A stretch of 16,302 nt of DNA from Deltaproteobacteria bacterium (GCA_030593645.1 JAUVGT010000054.1:1-16302), one strand, 5' to 3'; numbered from the stretch's first letter, positions 6,961-14,733 are shown. Notes: generated from the sequence alone by a model not told the origin. Numbers and translations are program-made.

Positions 6961-7353
6961 TTATTTTGTAATCGATTTTATATGTACTTTACGGGTTCTG
7001 GGGCCGTCAAACTCGCAAAAAAATATTCCCTGCCATGTTCCAAGTGAAAGCCTTCCATTTTCAACGGCAATAAGCTCTGACGCACCGACAAGTGTCGATT
7101 TGACGTGCGCGGGTGAATTCCCTTCCATATGACGATATTTTGCATTCCAGGGGACAATATCATTCAGGATCATCAGTATATCAGATTTAACACTGGGATC
7201 GGCACTTTCGTTTATGGTAATGGCTGAGGTCGTATGGGGTACATACAACATGATCACGCCATCGGAAATATTTTCAGATTCAATGATTTTCTGTATTTCA
7301 GATGTAATATCAAGAAATTCCGTTTGCGTGTGCGTTTTTACAGTTAGAGTCAT
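6961..7353 (-). CDS. yjbQ: YjbQ family protein (UPF0047, secondary thiamine phosphate synthase type)
   Basis: This 130-residue protein matches the YjbQ/UPF0047 family along its whole length. Visible are VPHTTSAITINE with H40, the DP...D segment, YRHMEGNSPAHVKSTLVG with H75 and H83, and the closing LGTWQGIFFCEFDGPRTRKV. Family members are small trimeric beta proteins; E. coli YjbQ has been linked to a minor thiamine phosphate synthase activity, but its physiological role is unclear. I place the start at 7353, with a G-rich ribosome binding site (GGGGGGAT) just before it. The frame is open to 7410, but those extra codons coincide exactly with the dsrC terminator hairpin. The gene thus begins only 14 bases after that terminator's T-tract and may depend on read-through from dsrC. 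Confidence 0.9.
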   Translation of the reverse strand: MTLTVKTHTQTEFLDITSEIQKIIESENISDGVIMLYVPHTTSAITINESADPSVKSDILMILNDIVPWNAKYRHMEGNSPAHVKSTLVGASELIAVENGRLSLGTWQGIFFCEFDGPRTRKVHIKSITK

Positions 7354-7367
7354 GATATCCCCCCGTG

Positions 7368-7401
7368 AAAAAAAAGGCCCCGCACAAAATGCAGGGCCTT
7401 T
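7368..7401 (-). terminator. Strong intrinsic terminator of dsrC
   Basis: On the minus strand AAAGGCCCTGCA (7401-7390) pairs with TGCGGGGCCTTT (7384-7373), a 12-bp stem with one G-U pair and the loop TTTTG. A run of eight T residues follows at 7375-7368. It lies 28 bp after the dsrC stop and immediately before the yjbQ ribosome binding site, so it could also act as an attenuator for yjbQ. Confidence 0.9.
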
Positions 7402-7429
7402 ATCAGTCATTTAGAAGTCAAGATGTTAA

Positions 7430-7747
7430 TTAAACACATCCGGTCGGTTTCGGAAGACCGGCCATTTTACATGCTCCCTTGCCGGGTCCTGATGGAAACA
7501 GTTCATAGATGTGCTTCAGTTTGAAACCGGTAACCTTAGAAAGAACACGAACCATCGGAGCAATCCCGTTCTTTTCATAATATTCACGTAGAACCTTAAT
7601 TACTTGCTGATGTTCATCGTTCAGTTCTTCGATACCTTCTTCTTTTTTAACCCACTGTACCCATTCCTGGGACCAGTTTTCATATGAATCGATGAAACCA
7701 TCTTCGTCTACTGCAAAAGTCTTACCTTCAAAGTCAACATTTGGCAT
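7430..7747 (-). CDS. dsrC: DsrC, sulfur-carrier protein of dissimilatory sulfite reduction
   Basis: This 105-residue protein is a complete DsrC. The flexible C-terminal arm carries both conserved cysteines, Cys93 in GKGACKMAG and the penultimate Cys104 in PKPTGCV, ten residues apart. In sulfate reducers DsrC receives sulfur from sulfite reductase DsrAB as a trisulfide between these cysteines, and the membrane complex DsrMKJOP then reduces it. TusE-type homologues lack the first of the two cysteines, so this is a true DsrC. A perfect AAGGAGGA precedes the ATG. The gene is a single unit with its own candidate promoter and a strong terminator, as expected for an abundant protein. dsrAB is not in the window. 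It lies directly after the Flx/Hdr operon on the same strand. Confidence 0.96.
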   Translation of the reverse strand: MPNVDFEGKTFAVDEDGFIDSYENWSQEWVQWVKKEEGIEELNDEHQQVIKVLREYYEKNGIAPMVRVLSKVTGFKLKHIYELFPSGPGKGACKMAGLPKPTGCV

Positions 7748-7797
7748 TTAAAAATCCTCCTTTATGTTAATATATTTTGGCATACCGCCTTTAATCC

Positions 7798-7845
7798 ATT
7801 ATAATTTAAGTCTGTCTTTTTATATTATTGGGTTATTCTTGTCAA
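7798..7845 (-). promoter_or_regulatory. Candidate promoter of dsrC
   Basis: On the minus strand a perfect -35 box TTGACA (7845-7840) is followed after 17 bases by TAAAAA (7822-7817), with TATAAA overlapping it at shorter spacing. A perfect TATAAT (7803-7798) lies further downstream but lacks a good -35 at the usual distance. Either pair would give a short leader into dsrC. Confidence 0.45.
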
Positions 7846-8066
7846 CATGAAAATAGTGAAGACAAACGGTGGGCGAAATCTTCTAATATACTGCAATTCA
7901 TTGGTTTATTAGTTACTACCCGTCTTTTTTAAAGTTTTCACGTAAAATAGTGTTAATTTATTGGCCATGAATACTGATAATCACTTAAATAATGAGCATT
8001 ATTCATCAGATGTCAAACTCTGATTCAGGTTACTCGCCTCTCTTGAATGAAGCATTCAGAGTGGTT
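7846..8066. other. Intergenic region between the Flx/Hdr operon and dsrC
   Basis: No gene is supported. A small hairpin, TGAATG (8044-8049) with CATTCA (8053-8058), lies just after the diaphorase stop codon but has no U-tract on the minus strand, so it is a poor terminator. A near-palindrome AATAATG-AG-CATTATT occupies 7988-8003 and could be an operator or a hairpin. Read-through from the upstream operon into dsrC is therefore possible. Confidence 0.4.
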
Positions 8067-8909
8067 TTAATATTCTTTCGGTGTCTGATTCACCTGGTCA
8101 AGTGTAAAAACCGGACCGTCTTTGCACACCAGTTCTTTTCCGATTCCGCAGCGACCGCACATGCCAAATCCGCATTTCATACGGTTTTCCAGTGACATTA
8201 TTATGTGATCATTTGAATATCCAAGTTTTTCCAGAACCGGAAGTGTAAACTTAATCATGATCGGCGGACCGCAAACAATGGCGTATGTGTTTTCATCACC
8301 CTTGGGCGCTTTTTCCTCGGTGATCGGTGGAGTAAAACCGACATTATAATTCCAGCCTTCGGCCGGCGCGTCGATGGTCAGGTGCATATTAATATCATCA
8401 CGTTTTTCCCATTCAATCAGTTCGTCCTTGTAGAGCAGCATTCCCGGTGTTCTTGCCCCATATACCACATCAATATTGCCAAATTTTGATCGGTTTGCGG
8501 GATCCAACATATATACAATTGAAGACCTTAGTGTTGTAAACGCAAAACCACCGCCCACAATTAAAATGTTTTTGCCCTCAAGCATGTCCCAGGGATACCA
8601 GTTGCCAAGGGGGCCGCGAATGCCCATGATATTACCGGTTTTCATGTTATGAAGATGAGTGGTTACCACACCGGCCCTGAAGACGGTAAACATGACAAAA
8701 CCTTTTTCAACAGGGGAAGACGCGATCCCGATGGGTATTTCACCCACACCCGGTATTGACAGTTCGGCAAACTGACCGGCTTTATAGGCGAACTTTTTTT
8801 CATCACCATCATTTAAAAATACGAATTTAAACGTTTTCAGGCTCTTATCCTCTGTTGCCACTTCTATGTCATCAACGCGGACCGGATAAGGTAAATATGG
8901 ATTTTGCAC
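8067..8909 (-). CDS. FlxA/HydG-type FAD- and NAD(P)-binding diaphorase with 2Fe-2S cluster
   Basis: This 280-residue cytoplasmic subunit belongs to the ferredoxin-NADP reductase superfamily, like sulfhydrogenase gamma subunits and FlxA. It has an FAD-binding barrel (about 8-105, with EIPIGIASSP at 57-66), a nucleotide-binding Rossmann part (GGGFAFTTLRS at 119-129, VCGPPIMIK at 212-220), and a C-terminal 2Fe-2S site (C246, C251, C254, C262). It would exchange electrons between NAD(P)H and the iron-sulfur subunits of the complex. The start codon is GTG, supported by AGGAGG seven bases before it. It is the last gene of the operon, 15 bp after the HydB-type gene, with dsrC next on the same strand. 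Whether it uses NADH or NADPH cannot be read here. Confidence 0.9.
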   Translation of the reverse strand: MQNPYLPYPVRVDDIEVATEDKSLKTFKFVFLNDGDEKKFAYKAGQFAELSIPGVGEIPIGIASSPVEKGFVMFTVFRAGVVTTHLHNMKTGNIMGIRGPLGNWYPWDMLEGKNILIVGGGFAFTTLRSSIVYMLDPANRSKFGNIDVVYGARTPGMLLYKDELIEWEKRDDINMHLTIDAPAEGWNYNVGFTPPITEEKAPKGDENTYAIVCGPPIMIKFTLPVLEKLGYSNDHIIMSLENRMKCGFGMCGRCGIGKELVCKDGPVFTLDQVNQTPKEY

Positions 8910-8924
8910 TTATTCCTCCTGTTA

Positions 8925-9980
8925 TTATTCCTGTGCTGCACAAGCATCTTCGGGTTTATAACTATTCATCAGATTACAAACCCTGCGAATATCGATATTG
9001 ACCGGGCACTGGCGTACACAGCGGCCGCACCCCACACACATAATACCCTGGTTGTATTTATCCAAAAAATATTTCAGTTTATGCATAAACCGCTGTCTGA
9101 CGCGCTGCATTTTGGTTCCCCGGGGATTATGTCCGGTGGTATGTATTGTAAACAATGGGAACATACAGCTGTCCCAGTTTCGCATGCGTTTTCCTGATTT
9201 ACCGTGGACTTCATCCTGAATATCAAAACACCAGCATGTGGGGCAGACATACGTACAGGTCCCGCAGTTCAGGCAGGCAAAAGATATGTCGTCCCAGAAT
9301 GTTGCACCATGAAGATCAAGAATTTCAAGGTTTTCAAGATTGCCGGTTTCAACGGCTGATGTTATTTTGCTTTCCGCTGTTTTCTTTTTTAATTTAAAAG
9401 TATCCTCTGTTTCAGTGGCCCATCCGGCTGTTTTGATTAAGGTCTCTCCTTTATCAGTCAGCGCTTTTGCGACGAAATGATCCCCTTCATCGGTCAGGAG
9501 AACATCAAGCCCCTCCTCATGATACGGTCCGCAGCCGGCGGTGGTACAAAAGCAGGTTGAGGCCGGGTTGTCGCAGGCGAGACCCACAAACGTGGTGGCT
9601 TCGTAAGCAGAGAGCCAATAGGGGTCTTTGTATTCCGCGGTGTCGAAGTTGAGTTTAACAAGTGATATGGATTTTGCGTCACAGGGCCTGATGCCGAAAA
9701 CCGCCCTTGAAGGATGATCCTTTTTAACCTCTTTCATGATATGGTGGTCTTCCCGTGTTTCATCCAGGGAAAATTCTAATATATCTTCGGATTGAGGAAA
9801 AACGATCGATTTTGGCGAGAGACGGGTATTCAGTGTGCTGAAATCCGGTAGCATTCCTTTTTCAAGCGTTTTGAAAACAGTGTAATCTTTTTCCCCAACA
9901 GGTCCGAAAAGCTGATAGGATTTTTTCAGCCCTTCAAGGTCTTCGGCCCATTGTCCTTTATCGATGATTACGACCTTCAT
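8925..9980 (-). CDS. HydB/FlxB-type 4Fe-4S dicluster electron-transfer subunit
   Basis: This 351-residue soluble protein resembles the beta subunit of sulfhydrogenases and related Flx subunits. The N-terminal half has the family's FGIRPCDAKS motif (95-104) and a cysteine-rich loop (C136, C143, C145, C150). The C-terminal half binds two 4Fe-4S clusters through C236, C239, C242, C246 and C315, C318, C321, C325. Two further Cys at 249 and 251 lie in the PTCWC segment. It should pass electrons between the FlxA-type diaphorase and the other iron-sulfur subunits. AAAGG lies about nine bases before the ATG. It sits 44 bp after the other FrhB-type gene and 15 bp before the diaphorase gene, an operon arrangement typical of hydB-hydG pairs. 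Confidence 0.88.
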   Translation of the reverse strand: MKVVIIDKGQWAEDLEGLKKSYQLFGPVGEKDYTVFKTLEKGMLPDFSTLNTRLSPKSIVFPQSEDILEFSLDETREDHHIMKEVKKDHPSRAVFGIRPCDAKSISLVKLNFDTAEYKDPYWLSAYEATTFVGLACDNPASTCFCTTAGCGPYHEEGLDVLLTDEGDHFVAKALTDKGETLIKTAGWATETEDTFKLKKKTAESKITSAVETGNLENLEILDLHGATFWDDISFACLNCGTCTYVCPTCWCFDIQDEVHGKSGKRMRNWDSCMFPLFTIHTTGHNPRGTKMQRVRQRFMHKLKYFLDKYNQGIMCVGCGRCVRQCPVNIDIRRVCNLMNSYKPEDACAAQE

Positions 9981-10024
9981 ATGATATGCCTTTTATGTTT
10001 TGTCATTTGATATACAATAACGAT

Positions 10025-10972
10025 TTACTTTATAAAATTTTCCGGATCATCCGGTCTGTATGTATCGAGAGGCGGCCTGTCATCCAGGGAAAGACCGGCT
10101 TCCCAGCCGAACTGATCCAGGCAGTCTTTTTCCAGTTTTTTTGTAAATACCCGCATATTTATTCCAACGGGACAGGCTCTTTCACAGGCCCCGCAATCCG
10201 TGCACCTGCCGGCGCAGTGAAACGCCCTTAGAAAATGAAATGTTCTGATATCTGTTGTATCCTGGCTTTTACCCACCCACTGAGGTTTTGATTCGTCAAC
10301 AAAACATGTGGGGCAATAACATAAGGGGCAGGCGTTTTTGCACGCGTAGCAGCGGATACAGGGAGCCAGCAGGTCCTCAAAATATTTCCATTTTTCCTCA
10401 GAAGACATGGCTTCGATCGTGTGGGTATCTTCATATCGATCGATATCCTTTTGTTCCTCAACAAGATCCGCGGCAAGTTCGTCGTAAATAGCCGGATTGC
10501 GATGAATACATGTCAGACAGTTATCCTGGAGTACTTCAGCTTTATCAAGGGCTGTTTCACCGGCCCGGGTCTTTACTATGATTTGACTGTCTTTTTCAGA
10601 AGTATCTTGAATTTCCTCTTCAATTTTTGATGAGACTTTCCGTTTATCGACCATCCCCTTACAGGGGACACCGATAATCACGAGCTGATCCCTGCTGATT
10701 TTATTCTCAATGATATGCGTCACAATATTGCGGGAATCACAGCCTTTGGCGATAATACCGATCTTTTCTTTTCTGTTTGTCAGGTAGTTAGCCAGGTTGA
10801 TTCCGCAGTGACTGTCCCAAACCAGTGTATCCACATCATCCGGATTTTTGATAAAACAGGGCTCATTCATCATCGGCATGGTTCCTTTTCGGAAACCAAT
10901 AACCATATCCACCCTGGACTCCTGAAGGAGTCGTTTAGATATTTTTTTTATTTTATCGATATATCCTAACAT
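10025..10972 (-). CDS. FrhB/FdhB-like 4Fe-4S dicluster subunit (FlxC-like)
   Basis: This 315-residue protein has the FrhB/FdhB-like N-terminal fold (IIAKGCDSRNIV at 73-84, VIIGVPCKGMVDKRK from 98). A LTCIHRNP segment follows, then two 4Fe-4S sites: C205, C208, C211, C215 and C257, C260, C263, C267. Extra cysteines occur at 218, 220, 223 and 253. Related subunits occur in F420-reducing hydrogenase, formate dehydrogenase and Flx complexes, where they relay electrons. No F420 dependence should be assumed in a bacterium like this one. The ATG lies one base after the mvhD stop (TAA-T-ATG), which implies translational coupling, with AAGG inside the mvhD end as ribosome binding site. It is probably a relay between MvhD and the HydB/FlxA pair. 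Confidence 0.85.
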   Translation of the reverse strand: MLGYIDKIKKISKRLLQESRVDMVIGFRKGTMPMMNEPCFIKNPDDVDTLVWDSHCGINLANYLTNRKEKIGIIAKGCDSRNIVTHIIENKISRDQLVIIGVPCKGMVDKRKVSSKIEEEIQDTSEKDSQIIVKTRAGETALDKAEVLQDNCLTCIHRNPAIYDELAADLVEEQKDIDRYEDTHTIEAMSSEEKWKYFEDLLAPCIRCYACKNACPLCYCPTCFVDESKPQWVGKSQDTTDIRTFHFLRAFHCAGRCTDCGACERACPVGINMRVFTKKLEKDCLDQFGWEAGLSLDDRPPLDTYRPDDPENFIK

Positions 10973-10973
10973 A

Positions 10974-11405
10974 TTATGCTACCTTAGCCTCTTTTTTTAC
11001 AAAATGATTATTGGGACCAAGGGCTTTCACCTTTTCCGTGATTTCCTTGACAACCTTTACAAACTTGGTTGATTCTGCCGAAGAGATCCAGGAAAAATGA
11101 ATTCGGTCCGGTTCGATCCCCATGTGTTCCATCAGGTTCTTAAACAGTGCGAATTTTCGACGGGCATAGTAATTACCTTCCAGGTAATGGCATTCTCCGG
11201 GATGTCACCCGGATACCCATACTGCATCAGCCCCTTCCCGCAGCGCGGCCAGGGCAAATTTAGGGCTCATTCGTCCTGCGCAGGGGATTCTGATCACACG
11301 GATATTGGGCGGATACTGCATACGGCTCACACCCGCAAGATCTGCTGCGCCGTAGCTGCACCAGTTGCACAAAAAACTGACAATTTTCGGTTCCCAATCT
11401 GACAT
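10974..11405 (-). CDS. mvhD: Selenocysteine-containing MvhD-type electron-transfer subunit
   Basis: This gene encodes 143 residues if the in-frame UGA at 11207-11205 is read as selenocysteine at position 67. Family sequence runs on both sides of it: before it FLCNWCSYGAADLAG and IRVIRIPCAGRMSPKFALAA, after it HPGECHYLEGNYYARRKF and a normal C-terminal domain up to the TAA. MvhD (FlxD in Flx operons, BamF in Geobacter) carries a 2Fe-2S cluster and links HdrA to an electron-donating module. In many homologues the equivalent residue is Cys, and selenocysteine versions are known. Other visible cysteines are C13, C16, C43 and C72. AGGAG precedes the ATG. The gene sits between hdrA and the FrhB-like gene in one operon. 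Automatic annotation would give a 66-residue stub. Confidence 0.93.
11172..11207 (-). promoter_or_regulatory. UGA selenocysteine codon with bacterial SECIS-like hairpin
   Basis: Twenty-two bases after the UGA (11207-11205), ATTACC (11188-11183) pairs perfectly with GGTAAT (11177-11172) around the loop TGGAA. Distance and shape fit known bacterial SECIS elements, which lie inside the coding sequence about 16-37 bases after the UGA and carry a G among the first loop bases. The element would recruit SelB with Sec-tRNA. Confidence 0.85.
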
Positions 11406-11484
11406 GAGTTACTCCTAGTTAGCTGATGGCTCTTAGCTCTTGGTTTAAGGCTCCAACAGATAAGAGCTGACGGCCAAAGGCCGT
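11406..11484. repeat. Repeat-rich hdrA-mvhD spacer with two inverted repeats
   Basis: Directly at the hdrA stop codon a perfect 7-bp stem, GACGGCC/GGCCGTC around three bases, spans 11469-11485. Next to it AGCTCTT (11435-11441) and AAGAGCT (11462-11468) form a second inverted repeat. The stretch also has repeated TTAGCT-like words. No T-tract follows on the minus strand, so this is probably not a full terminator. At 79 bp it is the widest gap in an otherwise tight operon. Confidence 0.6.
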
Positions 11485-14400
11485 CTACATTACATTAAAA
11501 ATTTGTTCAAATATCTGGTCATTATCAAATCCGTTTAAGTGAATGGCTCCTGATCGGCAGGAAGCCACACAAAGCCCGCATCCTTTGCACAGGAGGGGAT
11601 TGATTTCAGCTTTGCCGGTAAAAGGCCCTTCCTCGGTAAAGGATGGGGCTGAATATGGGCAAATGGATACACAGACACCGCAGGAACTGCAGTGCATCGG
11701 TGCTGTGGCCGCGATCGTACCGCTGGTAAAAATATTTTTCCGGGCCAGCAGTGTGACGGCTCTTGAAGCGGCAGCTCTGCCCTGGGATACAGATTCATCA
11801 ATCGGTTTCGGATAATGGGCCAGACCGCAAAGGAAAACCCCGTCTGTCGCGAATTCAGAAGGTCCGAGCTTGGCGTGTTTTTCAACAAAGAAACCGTCAT
11901 CATTTATCGGCACTTTGAAAAACCGGGCCAGAGCTTCACCTTTATTCGGGATGATGGCCGAAGCCAGGGTCACCAGATCCGCTTCTATTTCCACGGGCCT
12001 GCCCAGGATATGGTCTGTCGCATTGATGATGATTCGGTCTTTATTGAGAGAGAGTTCGGGTTTTTGATCGAGTGAATATCTTATGAAAATAATTCCCTTT
12101 TCCCTGGCTTCCCTGTAGATGTATTCCCGTTCACCATAGGTTCTTATATCCCGGTATAAGATGTATATGTTCATATCGGGATTCATTTTTTTAAGCTCCA
12201 AAGCATTATCGATTGAATGGGTACAGCAGACCCGGCTGCAATACGGACGATCCGGTTCCCTGGAACCCACGCACTGGATGAAAACCGCGGAGGATATATT
12301 TTTTAAGCTTTTATCTTTTTCAATAAACTTTCGATCAAGCTCCAGGCTGGTCAATATTCGCTGATCTTTACCATAGCTGTATTCTGTGGGCTTATAGCTT
12401 GAGGCACCCGTGGCAATTACGGCGATGCCATATTCAATGGTTTCTTCTTTATCATCTGCCTTCAGTGTGGATTTAAAGTTTCCGACAAAACCTTCAACTT
12501 GCGTGATCTCGGAATTCAAATGGACATTTATCTTCTTGTTATTATCCACTTCTTTAACCAGTGCGTTGAGTTTTTTCTGTACATCATCTCCTGCTGCGGT
12601 TTTAAAAATGTTAACGGCCTGGCCGCCGAGCTGATTTCCTTTTTCAATGAGATGTGTTTCAAATCCCTGGTTTGCCAGGCTCCTGGCCGAAGTCATACCG
12701 GATATACCGCCACCGATAACTATTGCAGTCTGATTGACCTCTAACTCGGCTTCTTTCAGGGGCTGCATGAGCGCAACCTTTGAAACCGCCATTCGAACGA
12801 GGTCCCTGGCTTTTTCCGTAGCCAGATCCGGATCATTTTTGTGGACCCATGAATCGTGATTCCGGATGTTGCACATTTCAAAAAGATATTTATTTAAACC
12901 CGCGTTGATCAACGTTTCCTGAAACAGGGGTTCATGTGTTTTGGGTGTACAGGCGGCAACCACCACACGATTCAAATTTTTCTGTTTGATAATCTGTGTC
13001 ATGGTTTCCTGCGTATCCTGTGAGCAGGAGTACAGGTTGTCCGTGGTATACTCAACATACGGCAATTCGGCTGCGTATTCCGCAACCGAGGGAACATCAA
13101 CCACACCGGCAATATTGATTCCGCATCGGCATACAAACACGCCGATACGGGGACGGTCACCGATCACATTGGTTTCCGGAATGACTTCAGCGATCTTTGT
13201 TTTTGTGTTGCGGGCTTCACTTAATATTTCACCGGCAGCTGATGCAGCGGCACTGGCATCCACAACGGACTGCGGGATATCTTTAGGCCCCTGAAAAGCG
13301 CCGCACACATATATGCCTTTCTTTGATGTTTCCACCGGCTCGAATGTGTCGGTTTTACAGAAATTACCGGGTGTCAGCTCAACACCCAGTTTACCGGCCA
13401 GTTCGATGGTTTCCGGAGACGTTTGAAGGCCGATGGACAACACAATCATGTCAAACGATTCGGTGTCCAATTTGCCGTCTTCCGTGACATAACGTACAGA
13501 TAAATCATCTGACCCGGAAACAGGATCAATGGTATGAACCCGGCTCCTGATAAACCGGATGCCTTGTTCTTTGGCGTTATCATAAAATCGTTCAAAATCT
13601 TTACCGTGGGTCCGCATGTCCATATAAAAAATAGTACAGTCCAGATCATCACCGGCGTGCTCCTTGGCTATAACCGCTTCCTTAATGGCATACATACAGC
13701 AGACCGACGAACAATATGAATTATCGCACCGATTCATATCCCTGGAACCGACACACTGGAACCATGCGATTTTTTTCGGCTCTTTATGATCGGACTGACG
13801 GACCAGATGACCTTCGGAGGGACCGGATGCAGATAATATCCGCTCCATTTCCATGGATGTAATCACATTTGGATGGTTGGCATAATTATAGGAATCAAAT
13901 TTTGAAGGATCAAAAGATTCGAACCCCGGGGCAAGAATGATCGATCCCACATCGAGTTCGATTATTTCATCTTCCATTTTATGATCGATGGCGTCAACTC
14001 CGCAAAACTCAGTACATATCTGACAGCCGCCGGTTTTAAAATGAACGCAAAAATCCCTGTCTATGGCCGGTGTGTTGGGGACTGCCTGGGCATATGGAAC
14101 ATAAACCGGTTTCCTCCCCATGAGTCCCATATCGTACTCAGACGGGATGGGTTTTACATTCTCATTTTTGGTGATCAGGCTTTTAATTCGATCCAGGGTG
14201 ATATGTCCGGTGGGGCAAAGTGAAGCACAGGCACCGCATGCCAAACAAACGTCAGTTTGAATGTGGAACGGTGTATCGACTTTCATGTCTATACCGCGGC
14301 CGGTCAAAGTAATGGCGCTGTTACCCATCTTTTCACATATGCGGGTACATAAACCGCAAAGTATACAGTCGTCATCCTCTGTTTTAAACCGCGGTTGATC

Positions 14401-14733
14401 AATACCGTATTCATCGGCCAGTTTTCGAATAACCGGAACCTCGGGGCATCTTGCGAGCAGCATTTCCACGATAAGCTTTCGGCCCTGAATCACAGATTCA
14501 GTATTCGTGCTGACCTCCATTCCTTTCCAAATGGGATAATTACAGGCCGTAACAAAACGGCTTCGGCGTCCATCAAAAAGCTCAACCGTACATAACCGGC
14601 ACATACCGGCCGGTTCCAGGGCTTTATGATGGCAGAGTGTGGGGATTTCCACGTCATATTTTTCAGCAACCTGAAGGATATACTGTCCTTCTTCTCCCTG
14701 GACCTTTTTACCGTTTAGTTTGAAATTAATCAT
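11485..14733 (-). CDS. hdrA: Large HdrA-like flavoprotein with NuoG-type N-terminus and duplicated HdrA region
   Basis: This 1082-residue protein is about 1.6 times a normal HdrA. It begins with a NuoG-type 2Fe-2S domain (C34, C45, C48, C64) and two 4Fe-4S sites (C123, C126, C129, C133 and C163, C166, C169, C173). A first HdrA-like region (about 225-505) has a Cys-rich site (C229, C237, C240, C244), IILAPGF and QCVGSRD, but no FAD Rossmann glycines. A complete HdrA follows (about 528-1010), with VCRCGINIAGVVDV, the FAD motif IVIGGGISGM from 671, and QCVGSRE. Two more 4Fe-4S sites end the protein (HCSSCGVCVSIC, LCKGCGLCVASC). HdrA's FAD is the bifurcating centre of heterodisulfide reductase complexes. 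AAAGGA precedes the ATG. It lies 21 bp after the NuoF-like gene, suggesting a NuoF/NuoG-type NADH entry fused to HdrA. Confidence 0.92.
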   Translation of the reverse strand: MINFKLNGKKVQGEEGQYILQVAEKYDVEIPTLCHHKALEPAGMCRLCTVELFDGRRSRFVTACNYPIWKGMEVSTNTESVIQGRKLIVEMLLARCPEVPVIRKLADEYGIDQPRFKTEDDDCILCGLCTRICEKMGNSAITLTGRGIDMKVDTPFHIQTDVCLACGACASLCPTGHITLDRIKSLITKNENVKPIPSEYDMGLMGRKPVYVPYAQAVPNTPAIDRDFCVHFKTGGCQICTEFCGVDAIDHKMEDEIIELDVGSIILAPGFESFDPSKFDSYNYANHPNVITSMEMERILSASGPSEGHLVRQSDHKEPKKIAWFQCVGSRDMNRCDNSYCSSVCCMYAIKEAVIAKEHAGDDLDCTIFYMDMRTHGKDFERFYDNAKEQGIRFIRSRVHTIDPVSGSDDLSVRYVTEDGKLDTESFDMIVLSIGLQTSPETIELAGKLGVELTPGNFCKTDTFEPVETSKKGIYVCGAFQGPKDIPQSVVDASAAASAAGEILSEARNTKTKIAEVIPETNVIGDRPRIGVFVCRCGINIAGVVDVPSVAEYAAELPYVEYTTDNLYSCSQDTQETMTQIIKQKNLNRVVVAACTPKTHEPLFQETLINAGLNKYLFEMCNIRNHDSWVHKNDPDLATEKARDLVRMAVSKVALMQPLKEAELEVNQTAIVIGGGISGMTSARSLANQGFETHLIEKGNQLGGQAVNIFKTAAGDDVQKKLNALVKEVDNNKKINVHLNSEITQVEGFVGNFKSTLKADDKEETIEYGIAVIATGASSYKPTEYSYGKDQRILTSLELDRKFIEKDKSLKNISSAVFIQCVGSREPDRPYCSRVCCTHSIDNALELKKMNPDMNIYILYRDIRTYGEREYIYREAREKGIIFIRYSLDQKPELSLNKDRIIINATDHILGRPVEIEADLVTLASAIIPNKGEALARFFKVPINDDGFFVEKHAKLGPSEFATDGVFLCGLAHYPKPIDESVSQGRAAASRAVTLLARKNIFTSGTIAATAPMHCSSCGVCVSICPYSAPSFTEEGPFTGKAEINPLLCKGCGLCVASCRSGAIHLNGFDNDQIFEQIFNVM

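Noticed and set aside
7351..7410. yjbQ starting at 7410
   Set aside because: The added 19 codons are the dsrC terminator hairpin and T-tract, they are not family sequence, and a G-rich ribosome binding site precedes the ATG at 7353.
8041..8060. Terminator of the Flx/Hdr operon
   Set aside because: The stem is only six base pairs of low GC content and no U-tract follows on the minus strand.
11205..11405. A short 66-residue gene or a mvhD pseudogene broken by a stop codon
   Set aside because: The frame continues with conserved family sequence after the UGA, the residue is a known Cys/Sec site, a SECIS-like hairpin follows, and the downstream half shows no decay.
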